A DNA stretch of 64,000 bases, from NCBI RefSeq assembly GCF_000330505.1, contig NW_004191777.1, forward strand, positions 464,316 to 528,315, written 5' to 3'. Position numbers and translations under genes: made by a program. This document shows, piece by piece, positions 31,034 through 40,560 of the stretch. The stretch's first letter is position 1, and the number at the start of each line of letters is the position of its first letter. This stretch comes from Entamoeba invadens IP1. Lineage: Eukaryota; Evosea; Mastigamoebida; Endamoebidae. Below the pieces are notes generated by a model. The model searched no databases and had not been told where the DNA came from. It saw only the letters and a list, made by a program, of their open reading frames with translations.

Positions 31034-31766
31034 GACCGGTTCTTCTAGCAGCGACTTTACCACACTTCTGGCCTGGTGGGGATGATCTCTTAATTGTAGT
31101 TGGGTGTCCGACGTGTTGATGGTTTCCTCCTCCGTGCGGATGTTCGACTGGGTTCATAGCTACACCTCTAACTCTTGGCCAGCAGGTTCTCTTTGCCTTG
31201 TACATGTGATAAGCGACACCAGCCTTCAAAATTGGCTTCTCAGTTCTTCCACCACCGGCGATGAGACCGATCATAGCTCTGCAAGCACTCTTCAAAGTCT
31301 TTTTAGCACCCGATGGGAGTCTAACACGGGTGGTTTGAGTCTCAGCACTGTGTGAGATGACAGTGGCGTAGTTTCCAGAGGCTCTAGCCAAGTGTCCTCT
31401 GTCTCCTGGTTTTAATTCGACGTTGCAGACGACGGTACCTTCTGGGCATTGTCCGATTGGCAAGACGTTTCCGACATGGAGGGAAGCCTTAGCACCACAG
31501 TAGATGTACTGACCACTGTAGATACCTTCAGCGCAGATGAAAAGTTCTTTGTCGACACCATATTGGCGTGGGTTTCTGAATACAACTCTGGCGAGTGGAG
31601 CACCTCTTCCCGGGTCATGCTTGACCTCTTGAACTAATCCACGAACAGTGCTGTGGCGCTCGAAGAAGTCGATGGCACGATGTTGAGCAACTCCCAACTT
31701 GTGGTGGCTGCGAGACTTGAAAATTGAACCTCTTCCCTTTCTCTGTGACAGTGTTCTTCTTCCCAT
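30993..31766 (-). CDS. RPL8: Ribosomal protein uL2 (RPL8)
   Basis: Complete 257-aa eukaryotic uL2. N-terminus [20 protein letters not shown], then [14 protein letters not shown], the [10 protein letters not shown] segment and [20 protein letters not shown]. The signature [20 protein letters not shown] contains the histidine needed for peptidyl-transferase activity, followed by [17 protein letters not shown]. It binds 28S rRNA next to the catalytic centre of the large subunit. Base composition is much more GC-rich than its neighbours, as expected for a highly expressed gene. AAACCTAA lies just upstream of the start. Confidence 0.99.
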   Translation of the reverse strand: MGRRTLSQRKGRGSIFKSRSHHKLGVAQHRAIDFFERHSTVRGLVQEVKHDPGRGAPLARVVFRNPRQYGVDKELFICAEGIYSGQYIYCGAKASLHVGNVLPIGQCPEGTVVCNVELKPGDRGHLARASGNYATVISHSAETQTTRVRLPSGAKKTLKSACRAMIGLIAGGGRTEKPILKAGVAYHMYKAKRTCWPRVRGVAMNPVEHPHGGGNHQHVGHPTTIKRSSPPGQKCGKVAARRTGLIRGGNKEGAADN

Positions 31767-32402
31767 TCAGGTGTGGAATGGTTTACTAAAACCTAATTTT
31801 CAAAGTTCGGACTGTATTATTACTTTACCTTATTCAATTATTACCAACAGACATCCACCTTGCCCTAATAACCCCATCTTACTAGTATTTATAATTATTT
31901 TTACTAATGAGTATAGTTATTTGGGTTTTTAAAATCAATAAACTATTTTTTTAGTTCAATCACTTTTTTAATTTTATTATTCTTTATTGTTATTTTTATA
32001 ATAAATTTATTATTATTTTGTTGATACATTTTATTATTAAAATAAGTAATATAACGCATTAAAACATATTTCCCTTATATCGGAGCACCTTACTACCACT
32101 TTTACTCAACACTTTAACTACCTGTGCTTATTGATTGTTGTGTTTATTGTTCTTTATTCCATGAAATTAAATGTGATTGGAATTTATTTATGATGAATTT
32201 TAAGATGGAATTCGTCAGATGTGCAAAACAATGAAGAAACCTCAATGTGCCATAAATAGAAACAGTCGTAACAATATAAACTATACATTACCAATAAAAA
32301 ACCATATGAATTACAAGAGAACAACTTTTTTCAACACATCAAAAGACTAGAAGACCGAATAGTATTTTTCTTGGACAAAAGAAACTCGAAATCATAAAGC
32401 GG
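31767..32402. other. Divergent intergenic region RPL8/isochorismatase
   Basis: 636 bases. AAACCTAA near 31788, close to the RPL8 start, resembles the NOP58 motif. The remainder is AT-rich with no convincing coding or RNA feature. Confidence 0.5.
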
Positions 32403-33251
32403 ATGAACAATATCACTAAAATCTGTGTTTTGGTCGATTGGAGTCAGGCGTTTGTAGACACAGACGGGAGTTTTTATGGTGGCGAGACGGAACAGGAGAT
32501 CGACAAAGCGTGTCAACTAGTAGACATGTGTGAACGCGTCATATACTTTACTGACGTCCACAGTGCTTATTGTTCCGAGTTCACGACTAATGGTGGAGTA
32601 TACCCTGTCCACAATTTAGTAGACAAAGATTTGAGGATCATCAAGAGTTTGTTACTTCTTATTAACACATTCAACTGTTTGCGTAATGAGCAAGACTGAC
32701 AGAGAGCAAATGCAAGTGCGCGTCTGACAAAACGAATACAAGAGCACGTCAATAAGAAGAACCTCCGATGTGGTATTGTTATACCGAACAACGTGATCTA
32801 TCAGACGGAGAATGACGCTTTAGACATCGACGATATATTAAAAACCTTTGATAATCCTCAACGAATTATAACGCCAAGAGACTATAACTATGAGTATATC
32901 ATTAGTTGTAAACACTTTTTCAATGGGACTGGATTACAAGTCCTTCCTCGTGGAAATCCAGAAGAAGAATTCACAGGTGCGACACTCTATCAATTCCAAT
33001 TCGGGGCCGGAGAAAACGTCGAGTTTTATTTGACTGGTGTTGTCACTGGGATATGTGTACTTCACACGGCTGCTGGTCTCAGACAGATGTTTCCCAAAGC
33101 TAAAATCGTGATTGTCAAAGACGCTTGCCATCCACTCTTAGGAAGGCAGTTTGGCATTGTCGACGAAACGCAGAGCGACATGATCATGAGTGCTCTATGC
33201 ACACAGATCAACGTCTTATATCGTGGGATTGACAAAGTCACTAATTTATGA
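32403..33251 (+). CDS. Isochorismatase-family hydrolase, two exons
   Basis: Exon 1 is 32403-32646, inferred intron 32647-32706 (GTTTGT...GAGAG), exon 2 32707-33251; about 262 aa. Exon 1 gives the catalytic Asp (CVLVDWSQAFVD) and a metal-site-like run TDVHSAY...VYPVHNL, as in nicotinamidases. Exon 2 gives the catalytic Lys (ISCKHFFNGTGL) and the nucleophile Cys (LTGVVTGICVLHTA), then VIVKDAC. All three catalytic residues are present. The reaction could be nicotinamide to nicotinate, or another amide or vinyl-ether hydrolysis. The acceptor site is not the usual TAG, so an indel instead of an intron is the alternative. Confidence 0.75.
32647..32706 (+). other. Intron of the isochorismatase-family gene (inferred)
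   Basis: GTTTGT donor at 32647, acceptor AG at 32705-32706, 60 bp, phase 1 on both sides. Unspliced, the frame ends at TGA 32697-32699. The donor is classical but the acceptor GAGAG is unusual. Confidence 0.6.
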
Positions 33252-33298
33252 TTTCGACTTTATCAATTTTTTTAATTTCGACTTTCTCAATTTTTGAA
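33251..33298. repeat. Short imperfect tandem repeat
   Basis: Two copies of about 24 bp (ATTTCGACTTTATCAA... and ATTTCGACTTTCTCAA...) in the spacer between two convergent genes. Confidence 0.6.
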
Positions 33299-33356
33299 CA
33301 GAAATGGGTTCCAGTGTTTTTGTACCAAATGAAACACAAAAACAAATGTTATTGGA

Positions 33357-33983
33357 TTAGTTCGTTGCAGACTCAAATTGTGCAGCCGCGACACTAACTG
33401 CTGCTTTTGTCCCTTGTTCGACAGCAACTTTTCTGACCTTTCTCTTCAATATAGACCTCGACCCTCTCGCGCACATGATGAACCCAACAAGATTCATCGA
33501 ATTCATGATGAAACAGACTATGGAAAGGCCAAGGTAATTGATTTTTAACCCAACAAAATTCAAAAAGCAAAACCCAAACCAAATGAGTGGGGCCGCCATT
33601 AAAGTGACCCAAAAGATCATCATTTCGATATAGGAAAGTCGGACCTTCTGACTATCCTCTAACGCCTCAAATATCCATTTTGATGACCCATCTTCAAGTA
33701 CTTTATTCCACCAACGGAGACCGACAAGAAGTCTGCCGTTCACGTTTTTGGTCAACCAGAAGTCAATGGAACCAAGGAGCAAACAAATTGAAAACGCGAT
33801 GACAAAGTACCCCGACACGAAGAAGAAAAAGCAGACAAATACGATCATCACAATTAACTTAAGAGCTAAGTGTAATGTCGCGATGATGGGGTGATGACTT
33901 TTCTTTTCAATGACCTGATTGCTCTCTGCAGTCTGTTCCTCCTTCGTCGTAGCGACGATTTTTGTAGCGTCTTGGAAGTCCAT
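33357..33983 (-). CDS. TVP23/FAM18-like Golgi membrane protein
   Basis: I chose the Met at 33983 (MDFQDATK); the frame extends six codons further. The TVP23 family signature is clear: SHHPIIATLHLALKL, then a membrane pair, then SIDFWLTKNVNGRLLVGLRWWN with EDGSSKWIFEAL, and a second membrane pair. There are four membrane segments. The family acts in vesicle traffic at the late Golgi and endosomes. The C-terminus is a basic/Ala-rich cytosolic tail. Its start is 80 bases from the divergent HIT-finger gene. Confidence 0.93.
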   Translation of the reverse strand: MDFQDATKIVATTKEEQTAESNQVIEKKSHHPIIATLHLALKLIVMIVFVCFFFFVSGYFVIAFSICLLLGSIDFWLTKNVNGRLLVGLRWWNKVLEDGSSKWIFEALEDSQKVRLSYIEMMIFWVTLMAAPLIWFGFCFLNFVGLKINYLGLSIVCFIMNSMNLVGFIMCARGSRSILKRKVRKVAVEQGTKAAVSVAAAQFESATN

Positions 33984-34063
33984 TATTTCTCTGAAAATCA
34001 AGTTCCATCTCTTTTATATCCGTCTTGTGAAGAATCTACTTTTTTAGTCATATTAAAAGTCGG

Positions 34064-34652
34064 ATGGATTCGCCACACTCGTATTGTAAGGTCTGCACCC
34101 TTCATGAGGCAAAGTACAGATGCCCTAAATGTCTCATTCCTTTGTTTGTTATTGTGTACACATATTAGTATTCTTTGTTATGTCTGTAATGAACAAACTA
34201 ATGCATAGCTGCTCCGTCCCATGCTTCAAAAAGCATAAGGAACATTGTAAAGAGGTTGTGATGAAGCCAAATCCACCGGAGGAAAAGAAGAAAGAGGAGC
34301 GTAAAAAGACAAATCTCCTCTCACAGGTCATGAAACAACAAATCCGTTTGTAATCTATATCATTAATAATGGTAATAGTAAAAATGGTATTACAATTTTG
34401 ATAGTAAATAGTCTATTACATTATAGTAAAATGGAACAACACTAACGCGCAGTTGAAGACCAGAGAGTCGGGAAAATGCTTGAAAGAAAGAGAACATGGG
34501 AATTGCTGAAGATAGTGAAAGAAGAAGGTGTTGATACTCTTAAATCAATGATGTACGGAGACACAGAAGACGATGTCATATTTCAGAATTTTGCAATGAG
34601 AGTTCTACAGGCTGTTGGGCTCAGGGATGAGAACTTTTCGTGTGTGTTATAA
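34064..34652 (+). CDS. HIT-type zinc-finger protein (ZNHIT3-like), three exons
   Basis: Exons 34064-34143, 34209-34345 and 34453-34652 give 138 aa. No single open frame shows the gene. Joined, residues 8-44 make a complete HIT finger: YCKVCTLHEAKYRCPKC, with CSVPCFKKHKEHC contributed by exon 2. Both introns have GTTTGT donors; the acceptors are CATAG and CGCAG. Exon 3 contributes a helical tail (LKSMMYGDTEDDVIFQNFAM) like that of ZNHIT3/Hit1, which binds NUFIP and acts in box C/D snoRNP assembly. The functional link to NOP58 in this window is by family only. Confidence 0.85.
34144..34208 (+). other. Intron 1 of the HIT-finger gene (inferred)
   Basis: 65 bp, GTTTGT...CATAG, phase 2. It splits the zinc finger between the second and third cysteine pairs. 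Confidence 0.85.
34346..34452 (+). other. Intron 2 of the HIT-finger gene (inferred)
   Basis: 107 bp, GTTTGT...CGCAG, phase 1. Joining gives ...KQQILEDQRVGKML, a continuous charged helix. Confidence 0.75.
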
Positions 34653-34800
34653 TCAAAGTAAAAGAAGTGGCAATGCTAGTAATTTAATATACTAATATAA
34701 ACTAGAAGTTTTAATACAGTCTTTTAATTTTAAGAAAACTAATCGACATAATAATTTTATTAGAATAAAATAGTTAAACCATAAGACTTAGAAAGGATTA

Positions 34801-36000
34801 TTAAAATACGAGCAAGACGAGTAAAGTCAATATGGTAAGAGACATCATCCCCATGACACCATTTCCAATAAGAACACATCCTTGTAAGTCTTTGACATCA
34901 TCCCAAATTGTAACACCTTCATTAACACTCGTACTGTAAGAAGTAAGTGTTCCAGTAACTACATAATTCACATCTTGTTGGCCTTCATCATCACCATTAA
35001 TACCACAGAGAGTATCAAATAATATTTTAAAGTGCCCATTCTCTACACCCCAATCCTTTCCCCAACTGTTTCTGACCCACAAGTATTTAATCCCGTCGCA
35101 TTCTCCATATCCATCAACAACTATCATGTGGTCAGTCACTTGATTCATACAGGCAGAGGACGTGTAGATACCCCCAGTATAATACGATAAATCATCTTCT
35201 GCTTTTATCCCCGAGACAAATCCTTTGTTGTTGTAGATAATCTCTTTGAGCTGTGACCAACTTTTCCCATGGAAAGTAGTGTATGACGTTTTCATGGGAG
35301 ATTTGGCTTCTTGTGTGTCGCAAGAAAACTGTTTCCCATTTTCAGTAAATAGGTATTGATAGTCTCTTGAATAGTCTGATGCTATCTGTGGATATGTCGT
35401 TCCATCAAGGACATCGTCAGATAGGCCACCTTCGCACCCAGTCCATTTTTTAGAACAGTCGATGAGTTGTTGCGCGGACATTTCTTGGCGTTTTATAGCC
35501 CCATTTTGTTCAGTCAAATACGCGTATAATGTGGTGTACTGTTGAGCAACGGAGACGGCGTAACACGACCCGCAAAGGCCCTGATCGATATTAATATTAG
35601 CACAATAATTCACGTCCGACTCTGAACCACAAGAAGCATAAGAATCTGGTATTGATGCAAGTTTTGATGTATTTTTGGGTTGGTACTTTGGAAGGTCTTT
35701 TTTAAAATACGACTTTTGAGCCTTCATCTTAAGTGTTTTGGCGAATGGAAGATGAATTTCCTCTGACGTTTTGTCTGCAAAGATGTTGATACCCATGGTG
35801 TAGCCTTTGTTTGCTGCATTGTGTTTTCGGAACTTAGCAAGATTGGCTTTGAAAATCTGAAAACGGAATTCTTCTTCTACAGGAGTCTCATATTTCCTTG
35901 AAAATTGAGACTTAAATTCTGAAAATAAGACCATGTCGTCTTTAGAAAGGTCAAATGAAACAGCCAACGACGCTGTGATCAAGAAAAGAACCAGAAGCAT
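34801..36000 (-). CDS. Papain-family cysteine protease with C-terminal membrane anchor
   Basis: 399 aa. Signal peptide residues 1-15 (MLLVLFLITASLAVS). An I29-type pro-region follows to about residue 115. The mature domain has the oxyanion Gln and catalytic Cys in DQGLCGSCYAVS (about residue 145; CYA instead of the usual CWA), His in VTDHMIVVDGYG and Asn in VRNSWGKDWG. All three catalytic positions are kept. The C-terminus ends in a hydrophobic segment (MGMMSLTILTLLVLLVF) preceded by a Ser/Thr stretch, matching the membrane- or GPI-anchored B-type proteases of Entamoeba, not the secreted A type. It is intact. Confidence 0.95.
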   Translation of the reverse strand: MLLVLFLITASLAVSFDLSKDDMVLFSEFKSQFSRKYETPVEEEFRFQIFKANLAKFRKHNAANKGYTMGINIFADKTSEEIHLPFAKTLKMKAQKSYFKKDLPKYQPKNTSKLASIPDSYASCGSESDVNYCANINIDQGLCGSCYAVSVAQQYTTLYAYLTEQNGAIKRQEMSAQQLIDCSKKWTGCEGGLSDDVLDGTTYPQIASDYSRDYQYLFTENGKQFSCDTQEAKSPMKTSYTTFHGKSWSQLKEIIYNNKGFVSGIKAEDDLSYYTGGIYTSSACMNQVTDHMIVVDGYGECDGIKYLWVRNSWGKDWGVENGHFKILFDTLCGINGDDEGQQDVNYVVTGTLTSYSTSVNEGVTIWDDVKDLQGCVLIGNGVMGMMSLTILTLLVLLVF

Positions 36001-36724
36001 ATGACTTTTTGAGTCAATCGATCTTTATAAATCATATTTTTTTTCAACAGTATTATTTATAGAATTTGTCGATATTTGAAAAGAATGGAAAAAAAAACAA
36101 TTTTTTTATACGAATTTTTACACAGATTTTTAAATTGAAATTTAAAATCTCTATGGTGTTTTTTGGTTTTCAACTCATTTTCCTACCATAATCAGAATAG
36201 TTCATTTTGATGTGTTGAATATTCAGCAAATATCCCGTTTTTTAGAATATTTTTGTCAAATCTATTGAAAAAAATCAATTGGAAAAAAAATTTGCAATTT
36301 TTATATTTTGGTTTTCTTATACAAAATAATTAAAAAGTTTTGTTTTAATTGTTTTTTTTACACCAACTATTTATATTGATTAAAAGTAGTCAATCCTTTA
36401 AAAACAATTTCACATCTATTATTTTTTTTGAGTATTTTTGTTATTATTCAAATAATTGAAATAATTAATATTATATAATAAATACAAATAAATTCTTTTT
36501 AATATAATAACAAATTTTAAACAATTAATTGTTTTATAATTTACTTCAATTAAATTATAAATTATAATATGTATTATTGTAATTTAGTTAAAAAATATAT
36601 AATTTATTATATTAATTTCTTTTTAATTTGTTATAGTATCTACATATAATAAACTTATAAAATCAAAATTAAATTAATTTATTAATAAACACATTCAATT
36701 TTTTTCCTTTCACTTTCAATTTGG
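36001..36724. other. Intergenic region, extremely AT-rich
   Basis: About 720 bases, more than 80 percent A+T by eye, with long A and T runs. No gene or repeat boundary was seen. Confidence 0.6.
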
Positions 36725-37141
36725 CTATTTTGTTTTTTTGACTTTTTCAATTTTTTGGTTGTATTTGTTTAAGTTGTTCTTTTTGATTATTTCGACTTTA
36801 TTATTTTCACATTTTTTTGGTTTTGTTGTATCGACTTTGTTGACTTTTTCTCTTCTTACAAATCGAAGTATTGGTCTGACGTCTCTTCCGTCATCTTCAT
36901 ATTCATAAACTCCCTTTACTTTGTCATCACTCAAAACTACTTTCCCGATGTAAGAGCTTTCCGAGTCACTTACATCCGACGAGAGATCCTCATCCAATTG
37001 AATGATAGGTCGAGTCGAAACCATAAAAGTTGAATATATTTTAATGATATCGCAATACTTTGCCCTTGTATTTAAAAGCTCCAGCTCTCTTTTCAAATAT
37101 GAAAGAACCATTTGTTCGTATATCTCAATTTTCCTTTCCAT
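36725..37141 (-). CDS. Small charged hypothetical protein, 138 aa
   Basis: The intact frame begins MERKIEIYEQMVLSYLKREL. A helical N-terminal third is followed by an acidic Ser/Asp patch (LDEDLSSDVSDSESS) and a Lys/Asn-rich basic tail. The opposite charge halves suggest a nuclear or nucleic-acid-associated protein, but no domain is recognised. It lies tandem to the FYVE-like gene. Confidence 0.5.
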   Translation of the reverse strand: MERKIEIYEQMVLSYLKRELELLNTRAKYCDIIKIYSTFMVSTRPIIQLDEDLSSDVSDSESSYIGKVVLSDDKVKGVYEYEDDGRDVRPILRFVRREKVNKVDTTKPKKCENNKVEIIKKNNLNKYNQKIEKVKKTK

Positions 37142-37295
37142 TTTATTTCCTTTTTACTATTCTTTTCAAGTTTGTTCTTCCCATCACAAAAGGGGGAGAG
37201 AAATGAAAGAACTAAATCTCTAAATTAACACAAAACTTATAATTCTAATAATTATTCTAATAAGAATTCTAATAATTAATAATCGAAATACACAC

Positions 37296-38791
37296 CTATG
37301 AGAAGTTGACAGCATCTTTTAGTGTTGTCACATGTCCTTTCGCGTCATCAACTGTAATGCTCAAACAACACGCAGTTTCATAAATCGGGAAATATCCGAT
37401 GATGAGGGTGTCGGTGTTCTTCTCGAGGTCTTCAATTGTCGTGTCTCCAATAGTGACAATCGCATTAGTCCCAAATCCGNNNNNNNNNNNNNNNNNNNNN
37501 NNNNNNNNNNNNNNNNNNNNNNNNNNNNNNNNNNNNNNNNNNNNNNNNNNNNNNNNNNNNNNNNNNNNNNNNNNNNNNNAATGCTATCACTCAAATCGCT
37601 CACTACTTCACTCTCATCAGACTCACTTTCTGTGTCATCACACTCGACAACACATATCTTTCTTTTATTACCAACGAGCGATACAACTTTCTCTCCAGTA
37701 CTATTGAGACCAGCGTCGTAATATCTGATTTCTTCGGGAAGTTCGACGTTTTGTCCTTTACATGTAATTTTAAGATCGGCTTTGATTTGGTCTTTATTTG
37801 CAGGCGGAACTTTTATGATAAGCGAAGGACCTTCAATTGTATAAAAAAACACTATCCCATTGATCATCACTGAAATGTCTTTGGTCAAATTAAGTGATAT
37901 CTTCACAATACCTCCCGTTGTTGGAACTAATGTGGTCGACATACCAATCACTTTTGTTTCGACGGTGTGGATCCCAGAGCATTCAAGAATCAACTGCTCG
38001 CAGATGTTAACTTCATTGATTGAGTCAAAGACTGTCTCTATTTTAAATTGATTCAACGCTCTCACAATGTTCTTGGTAACTATTTGGTCAGACTGTCGCT
38101 CCGGGTTCTCAAATGCGTCAATGAAACCGTCTAACCCTAACACCTTTTGCGTCTTCACCTTCACAACTTTCATCTCCTCTTCACACACTTTGAGGTCCTC
38201 CTTTTTTGGCACTTTGGTAGACAGAAGTTGGTTAATAAACAAATTCAAAGAGAAGTACTCTTCCAGGTATGAATTACACGTGTTAACTATTTGACAGCGC
38301 AAAAAGTGGATGGGGTCTTCACTCGCCTCTTTTCTTGAATTCTTCACCTTGATTTCTTCAGTCACTGCAGTGTAAATGAAATCACAGTATTTGCACAATG
38401 GGACTTCTACTACAGTTTGTTGGTATTCTCGTGGTAATATTCTGGTGCATTTGTCACATAGTGGTGCATCACAACATTCACAATAATTCACTAAAGAGCC
38501 AATCAAAATGTCTTTCTCACAATTCGAGCACTTTTCACTCTTTAAAAATTTAAGCATACTCCCCGCAATCGAACTTTGATCTTTGTTTTGTCTGAGTTTC
38601 AATTTCCCAGTCGTGTCGACCGACTTGAGCATTTCCTTCATCTTTTCCCGTCTTAGCTGCTCGTTGATTCTAAACTCTTTTCTCATCTTTTCAAATCCTT
38701 TAGTGAAATTCCTCTTTGGCAATTTCAATGGGTACGGAAGACAAAACGGGTAGTTATGCCGGTTATAGCCGCCGGTACCTTTATTCTCCAT
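37296..38791 (-). CDS. FYVE-like zinc-finger protein, interrupted by assembly gap
   Basis: The N-terminal part (38791-37580) has eight cysteines in four CxxC-type pairs: KCSNCEKD, CECCDAPLCDKC, then LCKYC. This spacing is FYVE/FYVE-related and would bind two zinc ions and perhaps PI3P. A helical region and a beta-rich region follow (VPTTGGIVKISLNLTKD). The N run at 37480-37579 breaks the gene. Beyond it the coding frame is not the one continuing through 100 N. Another frame (37478-37296) reads GFGTNAIVTIGDTTIEDL and ends DAVNFS with stop TAG at 37296-37298. The gap length is therefore nominal. Missing residues are unknown. Confidence 0.72.
37480..37579. other. Assembly gap (100 N)
   Basis: Exactly 100 N, inside the FYVE-like gene; likely a placeholder of unknown true length. 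Confidence 0.99.
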
Positions 38792-38947
38792 GAATTATTA
38801 ACTTTTTTCAAGTTCCTATCGGCTTTTTATTTTTCAAAAACTTTGGACTAAATATACGAATTATTTTTAATGTAAATTGCTCTGTTTACATATACTTTTG
38901 TAAGAAAAAACAACTAGAAAGTAGACTGAAAGTATCGAATTATTGTG

Positions 38948-39979
38948 CTATATGAGTGGATCGTTGTTAATAACATTCTCCTTTTCTTGTTTGGAAGAAG
39001 AGTCTTCTCTGAATTTGTCGACGTCACTGAATGACATGAAGACAACGACAACACACCCAGCAATCATGAACGGAATCAAATTGAAAACACCGACTGTTGT
39101 TGGTTGTTCGAAAACAGATAATGTTTCCCATCCACTCCACATTGTATCAATAAAGTAAATGTATAAAGTGGCAAGTGCATTCAAAGAGGAATGCATCATT
39201 GCTGGTATTAATACATTTCCTGTTTTCAAGTAGAAGAAATTCAACATGTTACCAGTGAATGTCGTCATCACACATGTCATAAGAATACCCGCATAAGGCC
39301 ATGCCGCGTAATCAGTGCCATAGTTGTGACCAAAGTAAACCAGTGGTGCGTGCCAGAGTCCCCAAATGACCCCACATATCCATGTCGAGATCTTTGGATT
39401 TAAAATTTTCGACATCTCGGGAAACAAAAACAGTCGCCACCCAATTTCTTCTCCAATGGTTACACCTAAATTGATGATAGGTGATATTAACAACGCAACT
39501 ATCATTTGATACGAAAATTCGACATGAAGTCCCGTCTCTGTTGTATGTATGTCATAGAATTTATTCAAAATCTGTTGTTTATTAATCATGTACCCCATAC
39601 TGATGTCCATGGCATCGGGATGTGTCGCATAGAATGTAAAGACCCCAAGTAAACTGAAGACCGGCATTATGAAGTATCCGACTATAATATAAATCCAATG
39701 CTCTTTGAGATGTGTGGACCACACTTTTAAATCAACAGTGAGTGGGGTGTGTGTAAACAAATAGGTCAGGTATACACTTATCATTGGGAAGAACATACAA
39801 AAGCCAGACATATTCGAATATATTGGACTTTTCACACCACCCATTGGAATAAGGGTGAATTCAAGGGTGTATGTGATACCAAAACATATGAGAAGATATA
39901 CACATATCTTCAATATGCTGTGAAAGTATGGGCCTCTTATAAAGTCGTCCTTCTTTGGAGCGCGTAGGCTCAGTTTCAT
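38948..39979 (-). CDS. CPBP-family intramembrane metalloprotease (Rce1-like)
   Basis: 343 aa with eight or so membrane segments. The three CPBP/Abi motifs are present: EEIGWRLFLFPE (motif 1, EExxxR), WGLWHAPLVYFGH (motif 2, His) and MMHSSLNAL (motif 3, His/Asn). These residues form the glutamate/histidine active site. In eukaryotes the family cleaves prenylated CaaX proteins in the ER. This protein is closer in layout to the prokaryotic-type CPBP branch, so the substrate is open. An acidic/Lys tail follows the last membrane segment. Confidence 0.88.
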   Translation of the reverse strand: MKLSLRAPKKDDFIRGPYFHSILKICVYLLICFGITYTLEFTLIPMGGVKSPIYSNMSGFCMFFPMISVYLTYLFTHTPLTVDLKVWSTHLKEHWIYIIVGYFIMPVFSLLGVFTFYATHPDAMDISMGYMINKQQILNKFYDIHTTETGLHVEFSYQMIVALLISPIINLGVTIGEEIGWRLFLFPEMSKILNPKISTWICGVIWGLWHAPLVYFGHNYGTDYAAWPYAGILMTCVMTTFTGNMLNFFYLKTGNVLIPAMMHSSLNALATLYIYFIDTMWSGWETLSVFEQPTTVGVFNLIPFMIAGCVVVVFMSFSDVDKFREDSSSKQEKENVINNDPLI

Positions 39980-40560
39980 TGATTGGTTATACTGTTTCGA
40001 TTTGTGCTATTATCTACTTATCTATTTCAGCCAATAGATAAGTAGAACGTTCTTGGTTCTAAAGCTATCAATGATATGTCATTAACATAACATTTATTAT
40101 ATTTGTTAATTAAATTTACCATCATTTTATAATTTGTTTCAATTCCAAAAGTGATAGTTTTATTCAGAATTATTCAATTATAGTTTATTATTAGTAATTT
40201 CAAACCAAAATTGAAAGAAGAATCGGTATTATAAGAACCGTTATGAACTGTCGGGGATAATCATCAAAAAACAAAATGAATAACATTTTCACGTGAATTA
40301 TTTTTGTATTGAAGTTTCTCAACAATTTTTTGGACTTAAAAACCTCAATAGAAACAAGAAAGAAAGTGCATTAATTAATTAGTAAAAATATAGTTACTTA
40401 TATAGCTTTTTATTATAACTTAACTAAAATTGTTGAATTATTTCAATAAAAAAAATTAAGCAAGTTCAAATAATATAAACTTCATAATATTAATAATCAA
40501 ATATTATTAATATTTGCTTGATCTTCAATAAAAAGAAATAAAAAATGAACTCCCAAAGCA
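39980..40560. other. Divergent intergenic region CPBP protease/E1
   Basis: About 580 bases holding both promoters. Apart from the dyad at 40014-40045 it is AT-rich, with no further feature recognised. Confidence 0.55.
40014..40045. repeat. Perfect 13-bp inverted repeat in divergent promoter region
   Basis: CTACTTATCTATT (40014-40026), six-base loop TCAGCC, AATAGATAAGTAG (40033-40045). It lies 35 bases upstream of the CPBP protease start codon, so it may be a dyad operator or a cruciform. Confidence 0.8.
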
